Positions 50,707 to 59,281 of a DNA stretch of 64,000 bases are shown piece by piece. Source of the stretch: Prevotella sp. AGR2160 (GTDB taxonomy: Bacteria; Bacteroidota; Bacteroidia; Bacteroidales; Bacteroidaceae); assembly GCF_000424185.1 (NCBI RefSeq), contig NZ_AUJK01000001.1, positions 1 to 64,000 of the forward strand. The letters are read 5' to 3'. The position numbers and the translations under genes were made by a program. The notes beneath the pieces were generated by a model. The model saw only the letters and a list, made by a program, of their open reading frames with translations. It was not told the DNA's origin and did not search any database. Numbering within the stretch: the first letter of the stretch is position 1; each line of letters begins with the position of its first letter.

Positions 50707-52029
50707 ATGAAGCATTACCTCTTTATATTATGCGCCTTCGCCATTGCACTGTTCACCCTGAACAGTTGCAGTGGCGAAGCCGTTGATGTCAACGAAGACT
50801 ACAACCAGCAGACCATCCTCGTCTTCATGCCCTGGACCGGAGACAGTGGCAGTAAACCCGGGCTGCTGTACTATTTCAGACAGAATATCGACAGTATCTG
50901 TGCCGGTATTGTGAAAGCCAAGGGGTTACAAAACGGACGTGTCCTTGTCTATCTCAACAGTTCTGCCACCAAAGCCGCACTCTACAATATACACTATGCC
51001 AACTACCAATGCCGTCTCGACACGGTCAAAACGTATGAGGGAACAGGCTACACCACGGCCGACGGTATCGCCACGATCGTCAAAGACGCCTTTACACAAG
51101 CCCCAGCCCTCAACTACGCCATGATCATTGGCTGTCACGGCAGTGGCTGGACTTACAAGAGCGACTGGACCAACTACCCCTCCTCTGCAAAGAGCGGCAC
51201 GTACGCCGGAGCCGATAACTTGCAAGCCCCGGAAGTCTTGAACTTCCATAATCTGTCACGGTTCTACGGCAGTGTCGATGACATCACCAACTATGGCGTT
51301 GACATCGAGACCCTCGCCTCAGGTCTTCAGGAAGCGATGTCTTCTCTCTCCTACCCCACAATAGCGCCGAAGTTGCAATATCTCCTCCTTGACGACTGTT
51401 ATATGGCGAATGTGGAGACGGCCTACACCCTGCGTGATGTCACCAACTTCCTCGTGGCCAGCACAAGTGAGGTGGCCGTTATCGGCATGCCCTATCGTTC
51501 CATGTGGAGCAGCATGCATGGCAACAGTCCGTCCTATTCAGGAATGGTAAGCGCTTTTCACACTTTCTATAACAACTACGACATACCTTACGGCACCCTC
51601 GCCGCCATCGACTGCCGACAGACGGAAAACCTCGCCGCCATCGTCAAAAGGATCAATAAAGGTGGATATGTTCTTCCTGACTCCGTGACTAGTAAGGTTC
51701 AACGCTTAGATGGCTTCTCCCCCGCCCTATTCTATGATTTCGGAAGCTACTTCAAGCACCTCTACAAGTTATCTGCCGACGGCAAACCCGTTGCCATCAC
51801 AAACATGGATATCTATACGGAACTGACAAACCAGCTCAAGAAGACCGTCATCGCCTCTGAGGCTACCAAAAACATCTTCTCAGTACTGTATCAACTGCCA
51901 TCGAACTATAACGGCTATTACCAGATCCCCGTTACAGACTTCTCGGGAATGACGATCAGTGACCCCAGTGAGCATCCCGTAGCCTTACGAGGCAAGCAGA
52001 AAACAGCATGGTGGCTGGCCACTCATTAA
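50707..52029 (+). CDS. Clostripain-like (C11) cysteine peptidase lipoprotein
   Basis: This 440-residue lipoprotein has lipobox TLNSC with Cys at about residue 21. A caspase-like fold is indicated by the catalytic His144 in IIGCHGSGW and Cys231 in LLLDDCYMANVE, each at the end of a hydrophobic strand, as in family C11. Clostripain-type enzymes cleave after Arg or Lys; relatives in Bacteroidales activate surface proteins. Whether it processes the fimbrillins of this genome is a testable guess. It begins 8 bp after valS and is probably co-transcribed with it. Confidence 0.87.
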   Translation: MKHYLFILCAFAIALFTLNSCSGEAVDVNEDYNQQTILVFMPWTGDSGSKPGLLYYFRQNIDSICAGIVKAKGLQNGRVLVYLNSSATKAALYNIHYANYQCRLDTVKTYEGTGYTTADGIATIVKDAFTQAPALNYAMIIGCHGSGWTYKSDWTNYPSSAKSGTYAGADNLQAPEVLNFHNLSRFYGSVDDITNYGVDIETLASGLQEAMSSLSYPTIAPKLQYLLLDDCYMANVETAYTLRDVTNFLVASTSEVAVIGMPYRSMWSSMHGNSPSYSGMVSAFHTFYNNYDIPYGTLAAIDCRQTENLAAIVKRINKGGYVLPDSVTSKVQRLDGFSPALFYDFGSYFKHLYKLSADGKPVAITNMDIYTELTNQLKKTVIASEATKNIFSVLYQLPSNYNGYYQIPVTDFSGMTISDPSEHPVALRGKQKTAWWLATH

Positions 52030-52096
52030 CAGCAACGGAAAGTTATTTTACCACACTCTCTTTTTTCAAATTAAAACAACACATTAAAACAACACA

Positions 52097-53098
52097 ATGG
52101 AATATTTTCTTTTGGAGAACGGCCAACAGACAGGCCCCTTCTCCCTCGAACAGTTAGCTCAAAAAAATATCACCGCCGAGAGTCTCCTTTGGGCCAATGG
52201 CATGAAAGACTGGACACCTGCTTGGCAGATCGATGAGCTCAAGCCCATCCTCATCGCCAAACAGACAGCTCAGCAAGCGGCTCAACAAGCCACACAACAA
52301 GGGCCCGATAGTCCGCAGCAGAACCCGCAGGCTGACCAGCAGCAAGGCGCAAACGACCCGGACGCGAACTCTGAAGCCGCCAGTTCGGGCGTGCCGTCGG
52401 GTGCCGATGGTTTGCAGGCATCGGAAAGCAAGCCCCGCTGGAAAAGACCTCTCCTCGTCACCCTCTCCATCCTCGCTGCCCTTCTGATCATCCTCGCCAT
52501 TACAAATCCGTCTGAGGAGGTCCATAAACAGGCTATCAAAACCGAGGTAAGCAGTACCCTCAACAAACTCTCTCAAGGTCAGGAAGCCAACAGTGACGAA
52601 CAGGATCTTCTTTCAATGGGGATGGATATGATCACACGCATGTTTGCCGGTCCTCTCATTGATACCGTCCTTGACAATGCCGTACAATACCACAACGACC
52701 TCTTCTTCTCAAAATGTACTGTCAACATCAATGGGGAGGAACATACCATCAGTTTCGGTATCCTCGGCAAGGTGAAGACGATGAACGATGATGATATCAT
52801 CCGCGCTATTGAGGGAGAGAAGGATCTCAATGCCGCCTCATCCGACGACAGTCAGATGGATTCCGACAATGATACGGACAATGCAGACGAGAGCGCCGCC
52901 AATGACAACACGGACGATACCGACCAGGCTGCTCAGGATATCGCCAGCCAAACCGAGAAGAAAATGAATCAGCTCGCTGACAGTGTCAGCCGTCGTGTAC
53001 AGCGACAGGTGGAACGGAAAATGAATCAGAAACTCCAGCAACTCACCGATTCCTCCACCATCGATAAGTTCATCAATAAACTTCTTGAATTGATCTGA
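52097..53098 (+). CDS. GYF_2-domain membrane protein
   Basis: This 333-residue protein has an N-terminal GYF_2 domain (1 to about 55): YFLLENGQQTGPFSLEQLAQ then LLWANGMKDWTPAWQIDEL. A Gln/Ala-rich linker follows (about 58-95), then a membrane helix at about 122-138 (LLVTLSILAALLIILAI). The outer part is a small mixed domain (HNDLFFSKCTVNINGEEHTISFGILGKV) and a Asp/Asn/Ser-rich tail ending in a coiled segment (QVERKMNQKLQQL). The linker contains a palindromic unit (52393-52424) related to the one in the SPOR gene. Role unknown; GYF_2 domains usually bind proline-rich partners. Confidence 0.8.
   Translation: MEYFLLENGQQTGPFSLEQLAQKNITAESLLWANGMKDWTPAWQIDELKPILIAKQTAQQAAQQATQQGPDSPQQNPQADQQQGANDPDANSEAASSGVPSGADGLQASESKPRWKRPLLVTLSILAALLIILAITNPSEEVHKQAIKTEVSSTLNKLSQGQEANSDEQDLLSMGMDMITRMFAGPLIDTVLDNAVQYHNDLFFSKCTVNINGEEHTISFGILGKVKTMNDDDIIRAIEGEKDLNAASSDDSQMDSDNDTDNADESAANDNTDDTDQAAQDIASQTEKKMNQLADSVSRRVQRQVERKMNQKLQQLTDSSTIDKFINKLLELI
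52393..52428. repeat. In-frame palindromic unit within the GYF_2 gene
   Basis: GCCGTCGGGTGC is followed by stem CCGATG (52404-52409) and CATCGG (52419-52424) around GTTTGCAGG, then GAAAG. The same lead-in and TTTGCA centre occur at 56174-56209. Confidence 0.6.
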
Positions 53099-53186
53099 TT
53101 GTGCAATCGTTTGTATTAATGAAAGTTAAAGTTAGCGTCTGTGCGGGCACACGCCACACAAGCGCAGAAAATATATTAATGAAAAT

Positions 53187-53217
53187 TTTGATATTAATCA
53201 AGAATTCATTATTTTTG
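53187..53217 (+). promoter_or_regulatory. Orphan consensus promoter
   Basis: TTTG at 53187-53190, 19 nt, TATTTTTG at 53210-53217. No protein gene follows; it precedes the candidate small RNA. Confidence 0.7.
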
Positions 53218-53223
53218 CAAGTG

Positions 53224-53318
53224 TTATCCTGAAAACAATCTTTTTACCTTATAAGGAACTAATACCTATCGAAGATTTGGAGCGGTTGCCTGTGAAGGTC
53301 GTCGCTTTTTTTTTGCCC
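53224..53318 (+). ncRNA. Candidate small RNA of about 95 nt
   Basis: A transcript from the consensus promoter at 53187-53217 would start near 53224. It would end at a stem made of AGCGGTTGCCT (about 53280) and AGGTCGTCGCT (about 53298), which pairs with one mismatch and three G-U pairs, followed by eight or nine T. It contains the palindrome CCTTATAAGG at about 53249-53258. No start codon with a ribosome site is seen inside. I do not recognise the RNA family; the call rests on promoter plus terminator. Confidence 0.5.
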
Positions 53319-53386
53319 ATACCCTTAGAGACTTGGTTGATCATATCCCGCCATCTTTGAACTTGATTGGTCATACTCCGCCCAAT

Positions 53387-53420
53387 GTGGGTGCGTAGCC
53401 ACAACATGGTGGCCACCTAC
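53387..53420. repeat. GTAGGTGG intergenic repeat, copy 4
   Basis: An imperfect palindrome with GTGGGTGC and GTAGCCAC in one half and GTGGCCACCTAC in the other. Related to the copies at 15649, 28270, 37506 and 57003. Confidence 0.7.
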
Positions 53421-53801
53421 ATGAGGATCAATGCGGGTGCGAGGCTGCACCCTGTAAATGGGGAATATTACATCATCATTTAACAGATGTTTTATTTTTA
53501 TCCTTTAAAATTTAACGCTTGTTGATTCATTTCTTGTCTTTTGCAGGGTAGAAAACTGAGTTTGAACTTGTTTTTCTAACGTTCGTGCTGTTTTTGGCGA
53601 AGAAAACGGATCGGAATTTGATCGGGATTGATTGGGTTATTTGCGGTAACGGGAATATGGGGTGTGAATATGAAATCAAGAAATGAGGGCGATTTGCATA
53701 GATATTCGCTCAATTGTCAGGTTTTTTGAGCGGTATTGTCCGGTTTTCTTCAAAAAATTGGGTTGGAGGGTGGCATTCCAAGGCTTTTTTAGGACATTTC
53801 C

Positions 53802-53916
53802 CCACCGTAGGGGCGGCCCTTGTAGCCGTCCTAACACCACATAGAACGGATCATGGACAATCATGTACCCATTGCATCCCGGTTAGGACGGCCACAAGAT
53901 CCGCACCCTACAGTGG
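53802..53916. repeat. CCACCGTAGGGG palindromic element
   Basis: The left arm 53802-53835 (CCACCGTAGGGGCGGCCCTT, then AGCCGTCCTAAC) pairs imperfectly with 53882-53916 (GTTAGGACGGCC, then GCACCCTACAGTGG). The 46-nt centre is unrelated to the other families. The same outer sequence frames 60716-60934. Confidence 0.8.
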
Positions 53917-53989
53917 ATGTAAAATACTGATAATCAACTGAGATTGGCGTTCCGACAATCTCGGAAGCTTGCATCTTTACACGGACTGG

Positions 53990-54255
53990 AGGTTACAAGG
54001 TTACAGGTTACAGGTTACAAATTACAAATTACAAATCACAATTTGCCGTATTTTGAAGTTTTATGCATTTTAACTGTATATTTTCCCAATAATCTGTAAG
54101 TATATTATTTATATATTATATTATAATATATTATAATATAATATATACCTATAGGACGTGGCTGCGCAATAGGGCAAATTGTGATTTGCGATTTGTGATT
54201 TGTAATTTGTAATTTGTAATTTGTAACCTGTAACCTTGTAAATGTAACCTGTAAC
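53990..54255. repeat. Large inverted heptamer arrays around an AT-rich core
   Basis: The left arm (about 53990-54045) has GGTTACA then TTACAAA units. The right arm (about 54173-54255) has the reverse complements in the opposite order, with an extra block. The core at 54100-54150 is nearly pure A and T with several overlapping palindromes. It has the same design as 455-620. Confidence 0.8.
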
Positions 54256-54369
54256 CTTGTAACCTTAAATGCATGAAATAGCCCTGATAAATAACAGAGA
54301 TAGAAATTTATCTTTCAAGGATAGAAATTTATCTCACGTATTTAGCGGTCGTAAACCACAACTATTCTT

Positions 54370-55158
54370 TTACAAGCTCATTCTCACTCTCCCCTGAAAG
54401 CTGATAAAGGTATTGACGAGATAGCTGGTCTGGTTGTCCGGCACTTGCAGTACGGCCTGATAGGTGATGCCCTTGCTGTCGACTCCTTTGAGGATCATAT
54501 CACTGAGGATGCACTGCTTCAGATTATCGGGATCCACTACAGACGAGAAATCCCGCTTGTAGAAGTCATGGGAGTATACCTGCTGCGCCCCGTGGAAGAG
54601 GCTGATATGGATGATATTGTCGTAATAAATATTGTCGACCTCTACCCCATCATCATTCACTGTCGGCTTTAATACCTTATAAGTTGTAGGATTGATCTGC
54701 ACATAACTATGGTAGCGCTCTCCACCAGCCATGACGACGGTGTCACGTTTGATGAGCTCATTCTGGTTCAGCGCCACGGTCTTCTGGTGCTGGAAGACGC
54801 GGCGGTCCTCGGGGTCGCTGCTCTTGATGAGTTTCACGACATCACCGTCCTGGTTCTTGAACTGGAAGATATGCGGAGCCTGCTTCACGATGGGATATTT
54901 CATCTCATGGGAACCCTCCAGATACAGCGTGTCCTCAACAATCTTGAAATACACGGGCTGGACGCTCTCGTCGGAGTAATAGATGGTATCGCCCTTGGCG
55001 CGGAAGACTACATCCTCATCGTCCTCATCGATCCATACACCTTGAAGCATCTTCTTGGCCTGGACATCCTCGGGACGCTCGTCCTTTGCCGGCTTATGAC
55101 TGCAACCGCAGACCAGCAATCCGGCCATGAAGAGATATAATATTCGACTTTGCATCAT
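54370..55158 (-). CDS. Hypothetical lipoprotein (DUF4738-like)
   Basis: This 262-residue lipoprotein has lipobox LLVCGC with Cys at about residue 19. The mature part starts KMLQGVWIDEDDEDVVFRAKGDTIYYSD, a beta-sandwich-like module, then 'YLEGSHEMKYPIVKQAPHIFQFKNQDG' and a second half ending NTFISFQGRVRMSL. This pattern recalls the DUF4738 lipoproteins of Bacteroidetes, by memory only. Function unknown. A minus-strand TACCTTTG box lies at 55201-55194, 36 bp before the start. A second ATG lies one codon on. It is divergent from the HU/SPOR gene. Confidence 0.68.
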   Translation of the reverse strand: MMQSRILYLFMAGLLVCGCSHKPAKDERPEDVQAKKMLQGVWIDEDDEDVVFRAKGDTIYYSDESVQPVYFKIVEDTLYLEGSHEMKYPIVKQAPHIFQFKNQDGDVVKLIKSSDPEDRRVFQHQKTVALNQNELIKRDTVVMAGGERYHSYVQINPTTYKVLKPTVNDDGVEVDNIYYDNIIHISLFHGAQQVYSHDFYKRDFSSVVDPDNLKQCILSDMILKGVDSKGITYQAVLQVPDNQTSYLVNTFISFQGRVRMSL

Positions 55159-55261
55159 CTCGTTACTTTTTTGCTAGGGGCTATACGTACTTGCAAAGGT
55201 AGAAAAAAGTATCCATTTATAAAAATCTTTCGCCTTTTTTTTGAGTTAAATGATATAAACG

Positions 55262-55293
55262 CTTGCATATCCCAAAGAATTATTGTACTTTTG
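55262..55293 (+). promoter_or_regulatory. Promoter of the HU/SPOR gene
   Basis: CTTG at 55262-55265, 20 nt, TACTTTTG at 55286-55293. The leader is about 22 nt and A-rich. Confidence 0.65.
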
Positions 55294-55319
55294 CAAAGAC
55301 TTAAAAGCATAAAAAAAAA

Positions 55320-56459
55320 GTGATTCATATTGACAGACACATAGAAATACTTCTCCTCAATAACGACTGCGTGATCGTTCCCGATTTCGGCGGTTTCATG
55401 GCGCATCATGTCGACGCACGCTATGATGAGAGTGACGGATCCTTTATTCCGCCTCTCCGCACGATCGGTTTCAACCCTCAGCTGACGATGAACGACTCCC
55501 TCCTGGCCCAGAGCTATGTGGAAGCCTACGACATCAGTTATCCAGAGGCAGTAGCGCGCATCGATGAAGAAGTCCGTGAGCTCCGCCAGCATCTCGACAA
55601 CGAAGGCCGCTATGAGCTCAACGACATCGGCGTCCTCTCCCGTGATGAGGAGGGCCATATCGTCTTTGAGCCTTGTGAGGCCGGTCTTCTAACGCCAAGT
55701 CTCTACGGGTTGGGCAACTTTGAGATGAAGCCCCTTGCTGCCCTCCGGGCAGAGCAGGAGACAGAATCGGCCCCTGTTATCTCTATGAATGCCACTGTCA
55801 CGACCAATAGCCGTCAACAAACGGAAGATGACGCCACCGTCACGGCAGAGTGTCGGTCTGCCGTGGCCGCTGAGAATGAGGAACCAAAGACCATCAGCAT
55901 CCGCGTCAGTCTGTTGCGTAACATCGCCGCTGCTGCCATCGCTATCATCGCCTTCCTTTTCCTCTCCATGCCCCTCGGTCCACAGCAGGGACAGCAGGCA
56001 CTGCGCAGTAAGATCGACACGGGCTACCTGACACGCCTCTTCCCTGCGGAAACGACCCAGCCGGCCTACCATGTGGCCGTCGCTAACGGTCAGAGTGCCA
56101 CTCAGCCGTCAACATCTACAGCCGCCAAGTCTGCCGTAAAGACAGTTACCAAGTCTGCCGTAACACCGGGCACGCCGTCGGGTGCTTGCGCTTTGCAAGC
56201 GCAAGGAAGCGACACTGCCCGTCCTTTTGCCATCGTATTAGCCTCCCATGTCACAAAGGCTAACGCAGCCGCTTACGTGGCCAAGCTAAACCGCAAAGGA
56301 TATGTCCATGCCCGTGTTCTCTCCGTTCCCGGAGAGCACACGAAGGTTGTATATGGTCACTATATCAGTAAGGAGGCAGCCGGCAAAGCTCTCAGCAAAC
56401 TCAGTGATGACTGTAGTGATTTCCGCAACGGCTGTTGGATCATGAAGACTAAAGAGTAA
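55320..56459 (+). CDS. HU-like/SPOR-domain membrane protein
   Basis: This 379-residue protein begins MIHIDRHIEILLLNNDCVIVPDFGGFM, the usual start of Bacteroidetes proteins carrying an HU-like (CCDC81-type) domain, here using GTG. A single membrane helix lies at about 203-222 (AAAAIAIIAFLFLSMPLG). After a Thr/Ser/Ala linker, a C-terminal SPOR domain (about 300-378; FAIVLASHVTKANAAAYVAKL) should bind denuded septal peptidoglycan. A role near the division site is inferred. The linker contains a palindromic 28-bp unit (56182-56209) also present between trxB and rnz. The FHA gene follows 6 bp later. Confidence 0.82.
   Translation: MIHIDRHIEILLLNNDCVIVPDFGGFMAHHVDARYDESDGSFIPPLRTIGFNPQLTMNDSLLAQSYVEAYDISYPEAVARIDEEVRELRQHLDNEGRYELNDIGVLSRDEEGHIVFEPCEAGLLTPSLYGLGNFEMKPLAALRAEQETESAPVISMNATVTTNSRQQTEDDATVTAECRSAVAAENEEPKTISIRVSLLRNIAAAAIAIIAFLFLSMPLGPQQGQQALRSKIDTGYLTRLFPAETTQPAYHVAVANGQSATQPSTSTAAKSAVKTVTKSAVTPGTPSGACALQAQGSDTARPFAIVLASHVTKANAAAYVAKLNRKGYVHARVLSVPGEHTKVVYGHYISKEAAGKALSKLSDDCSDFRNGCWIMKTKE
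56174..56209. repeat. In-frame palindromic unit within the HU/SPOR gene
   Basis: The lead-in GCCGTCGGGTGC is followed by the perfect 9-bp stem CTTGCGCTT/AAGCGCAAG around TGC (56185-56205). It encodes PSGACALQAQGSD in the linker. Bases 56182-56209 are identical to 45355-45382. Confidence 0.8.
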
Positions 56460-56465
56460 GCGATC

Positions 56466-56990
56466 ATGAAAAGAGTAAGATGTCCTAAATGTGATAACTT
56501 CATCACTTTTGATGAGACGAAATACGAGCCCGGTCAGAAGTTGATCTTCGAATGCCCGCAATGTGGCAAGCAGTTTGGCATCCGCCTCGGTGTATCCAAG
56601 CTCCGCAACACGCAGAAGGAGGAGCACCCCGACGAGCAGGCCAATGCGGAGGCCTACGGCTCCATCGTCGTCATTGAGAACGTCTTCCACTATAAGCAGG
56701 TCATTCCACTCCGTCTCGGCGATAATATTATCGGCCGCTATATGAAAGGCTCCACGGCCAACTGTCCCATTGAGACCAACGACCCGAGCATTGACATGCA
56801 CCACTGTATCATCAATGTCAGCTACGACAAGCATCACCACTTGAAATATGTCCTTCGTGACGGCCCCTCCTATACCGGCACTTTCGTCGACAACGAGATT
56901 CTCGGTGACAAAGAACGCCGTGTTATTGAGGACGGCAGCCTCTTCACCATCGGGGCGACAAGCATCATATTACGGGCGGCGGAAAAATAA
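56466..56990 (+). CDS. Zinc-ribbon and FHA-domain protein
   Basis: This 174-residue protein has an N-terminal zinc ribbon with two C-x-x-C pairs (RCPKCDNF and ECPQCGKQ). An FHA domain at about 70-172 has NIIGRYMKGS (the conserved Gly-Arg), a DPSIDMHHCII strand (usual S-x-x-H region) and TFVDNEIL. FHA domains bind phosphothreonine. It is soluble and has no membrane segment. It follows the HU/SPOR gene by 6 bp and may act with it, though no kinase is nearby. Confidence 0.85.
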   Translation: MKRVRCPKCDNFITFDETKYEPGQKLIFECPQCGKQFGIRLGVSKLRNTQKEEHPDEQANAEAYGSIVVIENVFHYKQVIPLRLGDNIIGRYMKGSTANCPIETNDPSIDMHHCIINVSYDKHHHLKYVLRDGPSYTGTFVDNEILGDKERRVIEDGSLFTIGATSIILRAAEK

Positions 56991-57002
56991 TTCCCCATAT
57001 TC

Positions 57003-57034
57003 CTTGCGTGGCCGCAATATGGCGGCCACCTACA
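57003..57034. repeat. GTAGGTGG intergenic repeat, copy 5 (reverse orientation)
   Basis: Perfect 8-bp stem GTGGCCGC (57008-57015) with GCGGCCAC (57022-57029), ending CACCTACA. It follows the FHA gene by 13 bp. Confidence 0.8.
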
Positions 57035-57100
57035 ATATCCTTAATATTTTAAGAATGATTTTGCACAGATTTTCCTATAAATACAAGAAAATCGTTCTTC

Positions 57101-57134
57101 TTTGCTTTTAAGTTGAAACTTTTTCGTACCTTTG
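57101..57134 (+). promoter_or_regulatory. Putative promoter of the histidine genes
   Basis: TTTG at 57101-57104, 22 nt (longer than usual), TACCTTTG at 57127-57134. Confidence 0.5.
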
Positions 57135-57189
57135 CACGGTAAACAGCACACGGGAACCGACTGAATCGTCAGTAACCGTAAAAAATGTA

Positions 57190-57786
57190 ATGCAAGCCAT
57201 GCAAGTAGCTATTGTCAAATACAACGCCGGTAACATCTACTCGGTGGTCAACGCACTGCGCCGTCTGGGCATAGAGCCACTGCTGAGTGATGACGCAGCG
57301 GTACTACAAAATGCCGACAAGGTGCTCTTCCCTGGTCAGGGTAACGCAAGGGAGGCTATGGAATATCTTCGCTCCCACCATCTTGACACCGTCATCCGGG
57401 ACCTCCGGCAGCCTGTCCTCGGCATCTGCGTAGGTCAGCAGCTCCTCTGCCGTCATTCTGAAGAGGGAGATGTCGACTGCATCGGTATCTTCGATGTCGA
57501 TGTCCGCCGTTTCCGTCCCCAGCGCCATGAGGATAAGGTCCCTGCCATGGGGTGGCAGGAGATCACGCCGAAGGGAGAGCTCTTCACCTCCCTTCCACCC
57601 CACCCCTATGTTTATTTCGTACATAGCTATTATGTGCCCTTGTGCCCCTGGACGGCAGCCGAGGCCGATTATATCGTCCCCTATAGTGCCGCGCTCCACA
57701 AGGACAACTTCTATACCACCCAGTTCCATCCCGAAAAAAGCGGGAAGATCGGAGAACAGATTCTGAAAAATTTCCTCGCCCTATGA
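57190..57786 (+). CDS. hisH: Imidazole glycerol phosphate synthase, glutaminase subunit
   Basis: This 198-residue class I glutamine amidotransferase passes ammonia to the HisF cyclase. It has nucleophile Cys80 in [11 protein letters not shown] and a His-x-Glu pair at about 180-182 in QFHPEKSG. An oxyanion loop lies at [11 protein letters not shown], close to the family's P-G-V-G. Starts at 57190 and 57199 are both possible. The stop overlaps the start of the HisA-HisF gene (ATGA at 57783-57786), so both HisH and its HisF partner are produced in order from one messenger. A putative promoter lies about 55 bp upstream. Confidence 0.95.
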   Translation: MQAMQVAIVKYNAGNIYSVVNALRRLGIEPLLSDDAAVLQNADKVLFPGQGNAREAMEYLRSHHLDTVIRDLRQPVLGICVGQQLLCRHSEEGDVDCIGIFDVDVRRFRPQRHEDKVPAMGWQEITPKGELFTSLPPHPYVYFVHSYYVPLCPWTAAEADYIVPYSAALHKDNFYTTQFHPEKSGKIGEQILKNFLAL

Positions 57787-59273
57787 ACAGCATTGAACTC
57801 ATCCCAGCCATCGACCTCATCGACGGCAAATGCGTCAGACTCACCAAGGGCGACTATGCCCAGAAGAAAGTATACAATGAAGATCCCGTCGCCGTGGCCC
57901 GTCATTTCGAGGCCCTCGGCTTCACGCGCCTGCATGTCGTAGACCTCGACGGCGCAAAGTCGAAGCATATCGTCAACGACGGCGTGCTGCGGGCCATCAC
58001 CGACGCCACGAACCTCACCGTCGATTTCGGCGGAGGCATCAAGACGGAGGAAGATATCGAGAAGGCCTTCGCCGCCGGTGCCTCCATGGTCACCGTGGGC
58101 AGCATCGCCGTCACGGAGCCCAACCTCTTCCTGCGCTGGCTCGACCACTATGGCGCCCATCGCATGATCCTCGGTGCCGACGTACGCAATGGTAAGATCT
58201 CCATCAACGGCTGGAAGGAGGACTCCTCGGAAGACCTCCTGCCCTTCCTGAAGAAATATGTAGACCATGGCGTGAGGAATGTCCTCTGTACGGAGATCAG
58301 CAAGGACGGCACCCTTCAGGGTCCCGCCACCTTATTATATAAGGAGATCATGGACGCCTATCCACAGCTCCACCTCATCGCTAGTGGCGGCGTGAGCAGT
58401 AATGCCGATATCGAGGCTCTGCAGCGTGAGGGCATCCCCGCCGTCGTCTTCGGCAAGGCCTTCTATGAGGGAAAGATCGACGTGGCACGGCTGCCCCTCC
58501 ATCGTCCCACCGGTCATGGTTTGGCAAAGCGTATCATCCCCTGCCTCGACGTGAAGAACGGCGAGACGGTGAAAGGCACGAATTTCGTCAACCTCCGTTC
58601 CGCCGGGGATCCCGTGGAACTCGGCAAGGCCTATAGTGATGCTGGTGCCGACGAGCTCGTCTTTCTCGATATCACAGCCTCCTTTGAAGGCCGCAAGACC
58701 TTCACGGATATGGTCACACGAGTGGCCCGGGAGATCAATATTCCCTTCACCGTCGGCGGCGGCATCAACAGTCTTGAGGATGTCGACCGACTGCTGAATG
58801 CCGGTGCTGACAAGATCAGTGTCAACAGTGCCGCCATCCGCCGTCCCGAGCTCATCACGGAGATCACGCGGCATTATGGCTCACAGGTCTGTGTCTGTGC
58901 CATCGATGCCCGTCAGGATCCCGACGGATGGCATTGTTACGTGAAAGGCGGCCGGGAGCGGGTGGAGCTCGGCCTCTTCGACTGGGCCCGTGAGGTCGCC
59001 GACCGTGGTGCCGGAGAGATCCTCTTCACGAGTATGGATCATGACGGTGTGCAACAGGGATTCGCCAATGAGGCCCTGGCACGTCTGGCCGATGAGGTCG
59101 ATATCCCCATCATCGCCAGTGGTGGTGCCGGTAAGCCGGAGCATTTCCGTGATGCCTTCGTCAAGGGCAAGGCCGATGCCGCCCTCGCCGCCAGCGTCTT
59201 CCACTTCGGCGAGATCAAGATTCCAGACCTCAAGGCATACCTCCGGGAGGAAGGGATCAACGTGAGAATGTAA
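57783..59273 (+). CDS. hisA-hisF: HisA-HisF fusion: ProFAR isomerase and IGP synthase cyclase in one chain
   Basis: One 496-codon frame encodes two (beta-alpha)8 barrels. Residues 1 to about 243 are His[15 protein letters not shown] (Asp11), [21 protein letters not shown] (Asp133) and [13 protein letters not shown]. From 247 the HisF start [14 protein letters not shown] follows directly, with catalytic Asp256 and Asp375 ([11 protein letters not shown]) and the end [22 protein letters not shown]. The natural start Met of HisF is absent: the codons before it read GGT CAT GGT TTG. A TTG at 58521 could in principle restart translation. Normally hisA and hisF are separate adjacent genes. All four catalytic Asp residues are present, so both activities are expected. 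Confidence 0.93.
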   Translation: MNSIELIPAIDLIDGKCVRLTKGDYAQKKVYNEDPVAVARHFEALGFTRLHVVDLDGAKSKHIVNDGVLRAITDATNLTVDFGGGIKTEEDIEKAFAAGASMVTVGSIAVTEPNLFLRWLDHYGAHRMILGADVRNGKISINGWKEDSSEDLLPFLKKYVDHGVRNVLCTEISKDGTLQGPATLLYKEIMDAYPQLHLIASGGVSSNADIEALQREGIPAVVFGKAFYEGKIDVARLPLHRPTGHGLAKRIIPCLDVKNGETVKGTNFVNLRSAGDPVELGKAYSDAGADELVFLDITASFEGRKTFTDMVTRVAREINIPFTVGGGINSLEDVDRLLNAGADKISVNSAAIRRPELITEITRHYGSQVCVCAIDARQDPDGWHCYVKGGRERVELGLFDWAREVADRGAGEILFTSMDHDGVQQGFANEALARLADEVDIPIIASGGAGKPEHFRDAFVKGKADAALAASVFHFGEIKIPDLKAYLREEGINVRM

Positions 59274-59281
59274 CCCCTGCA

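Larger units (their letters stand above)
53099..54369. other. Repeat-rich non-coding stretch
   Basis: About 1.27 kb without a supported protein gene. It holds the candidate small RNA (53187-53318), two GC-rich repeats (53387-53420 and 53802-53916), the large repeat-armed palindrome (53990-54255), and two direct copies of GATAGAAATTTATC at about 54299-54333. The segment 53421-53800 shows nothing I can name. Confidence 0.6.

Noticed and set aside
58500..58560. HisA-HisF fusion as a single-base sequencing error
   Set aside because: In the nearest alternative frame the first stop comes only at about 58552, inside HisF, and both domains are continuous in one frame; a single indel would not restore two normal genes. 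Not excluded without reads.
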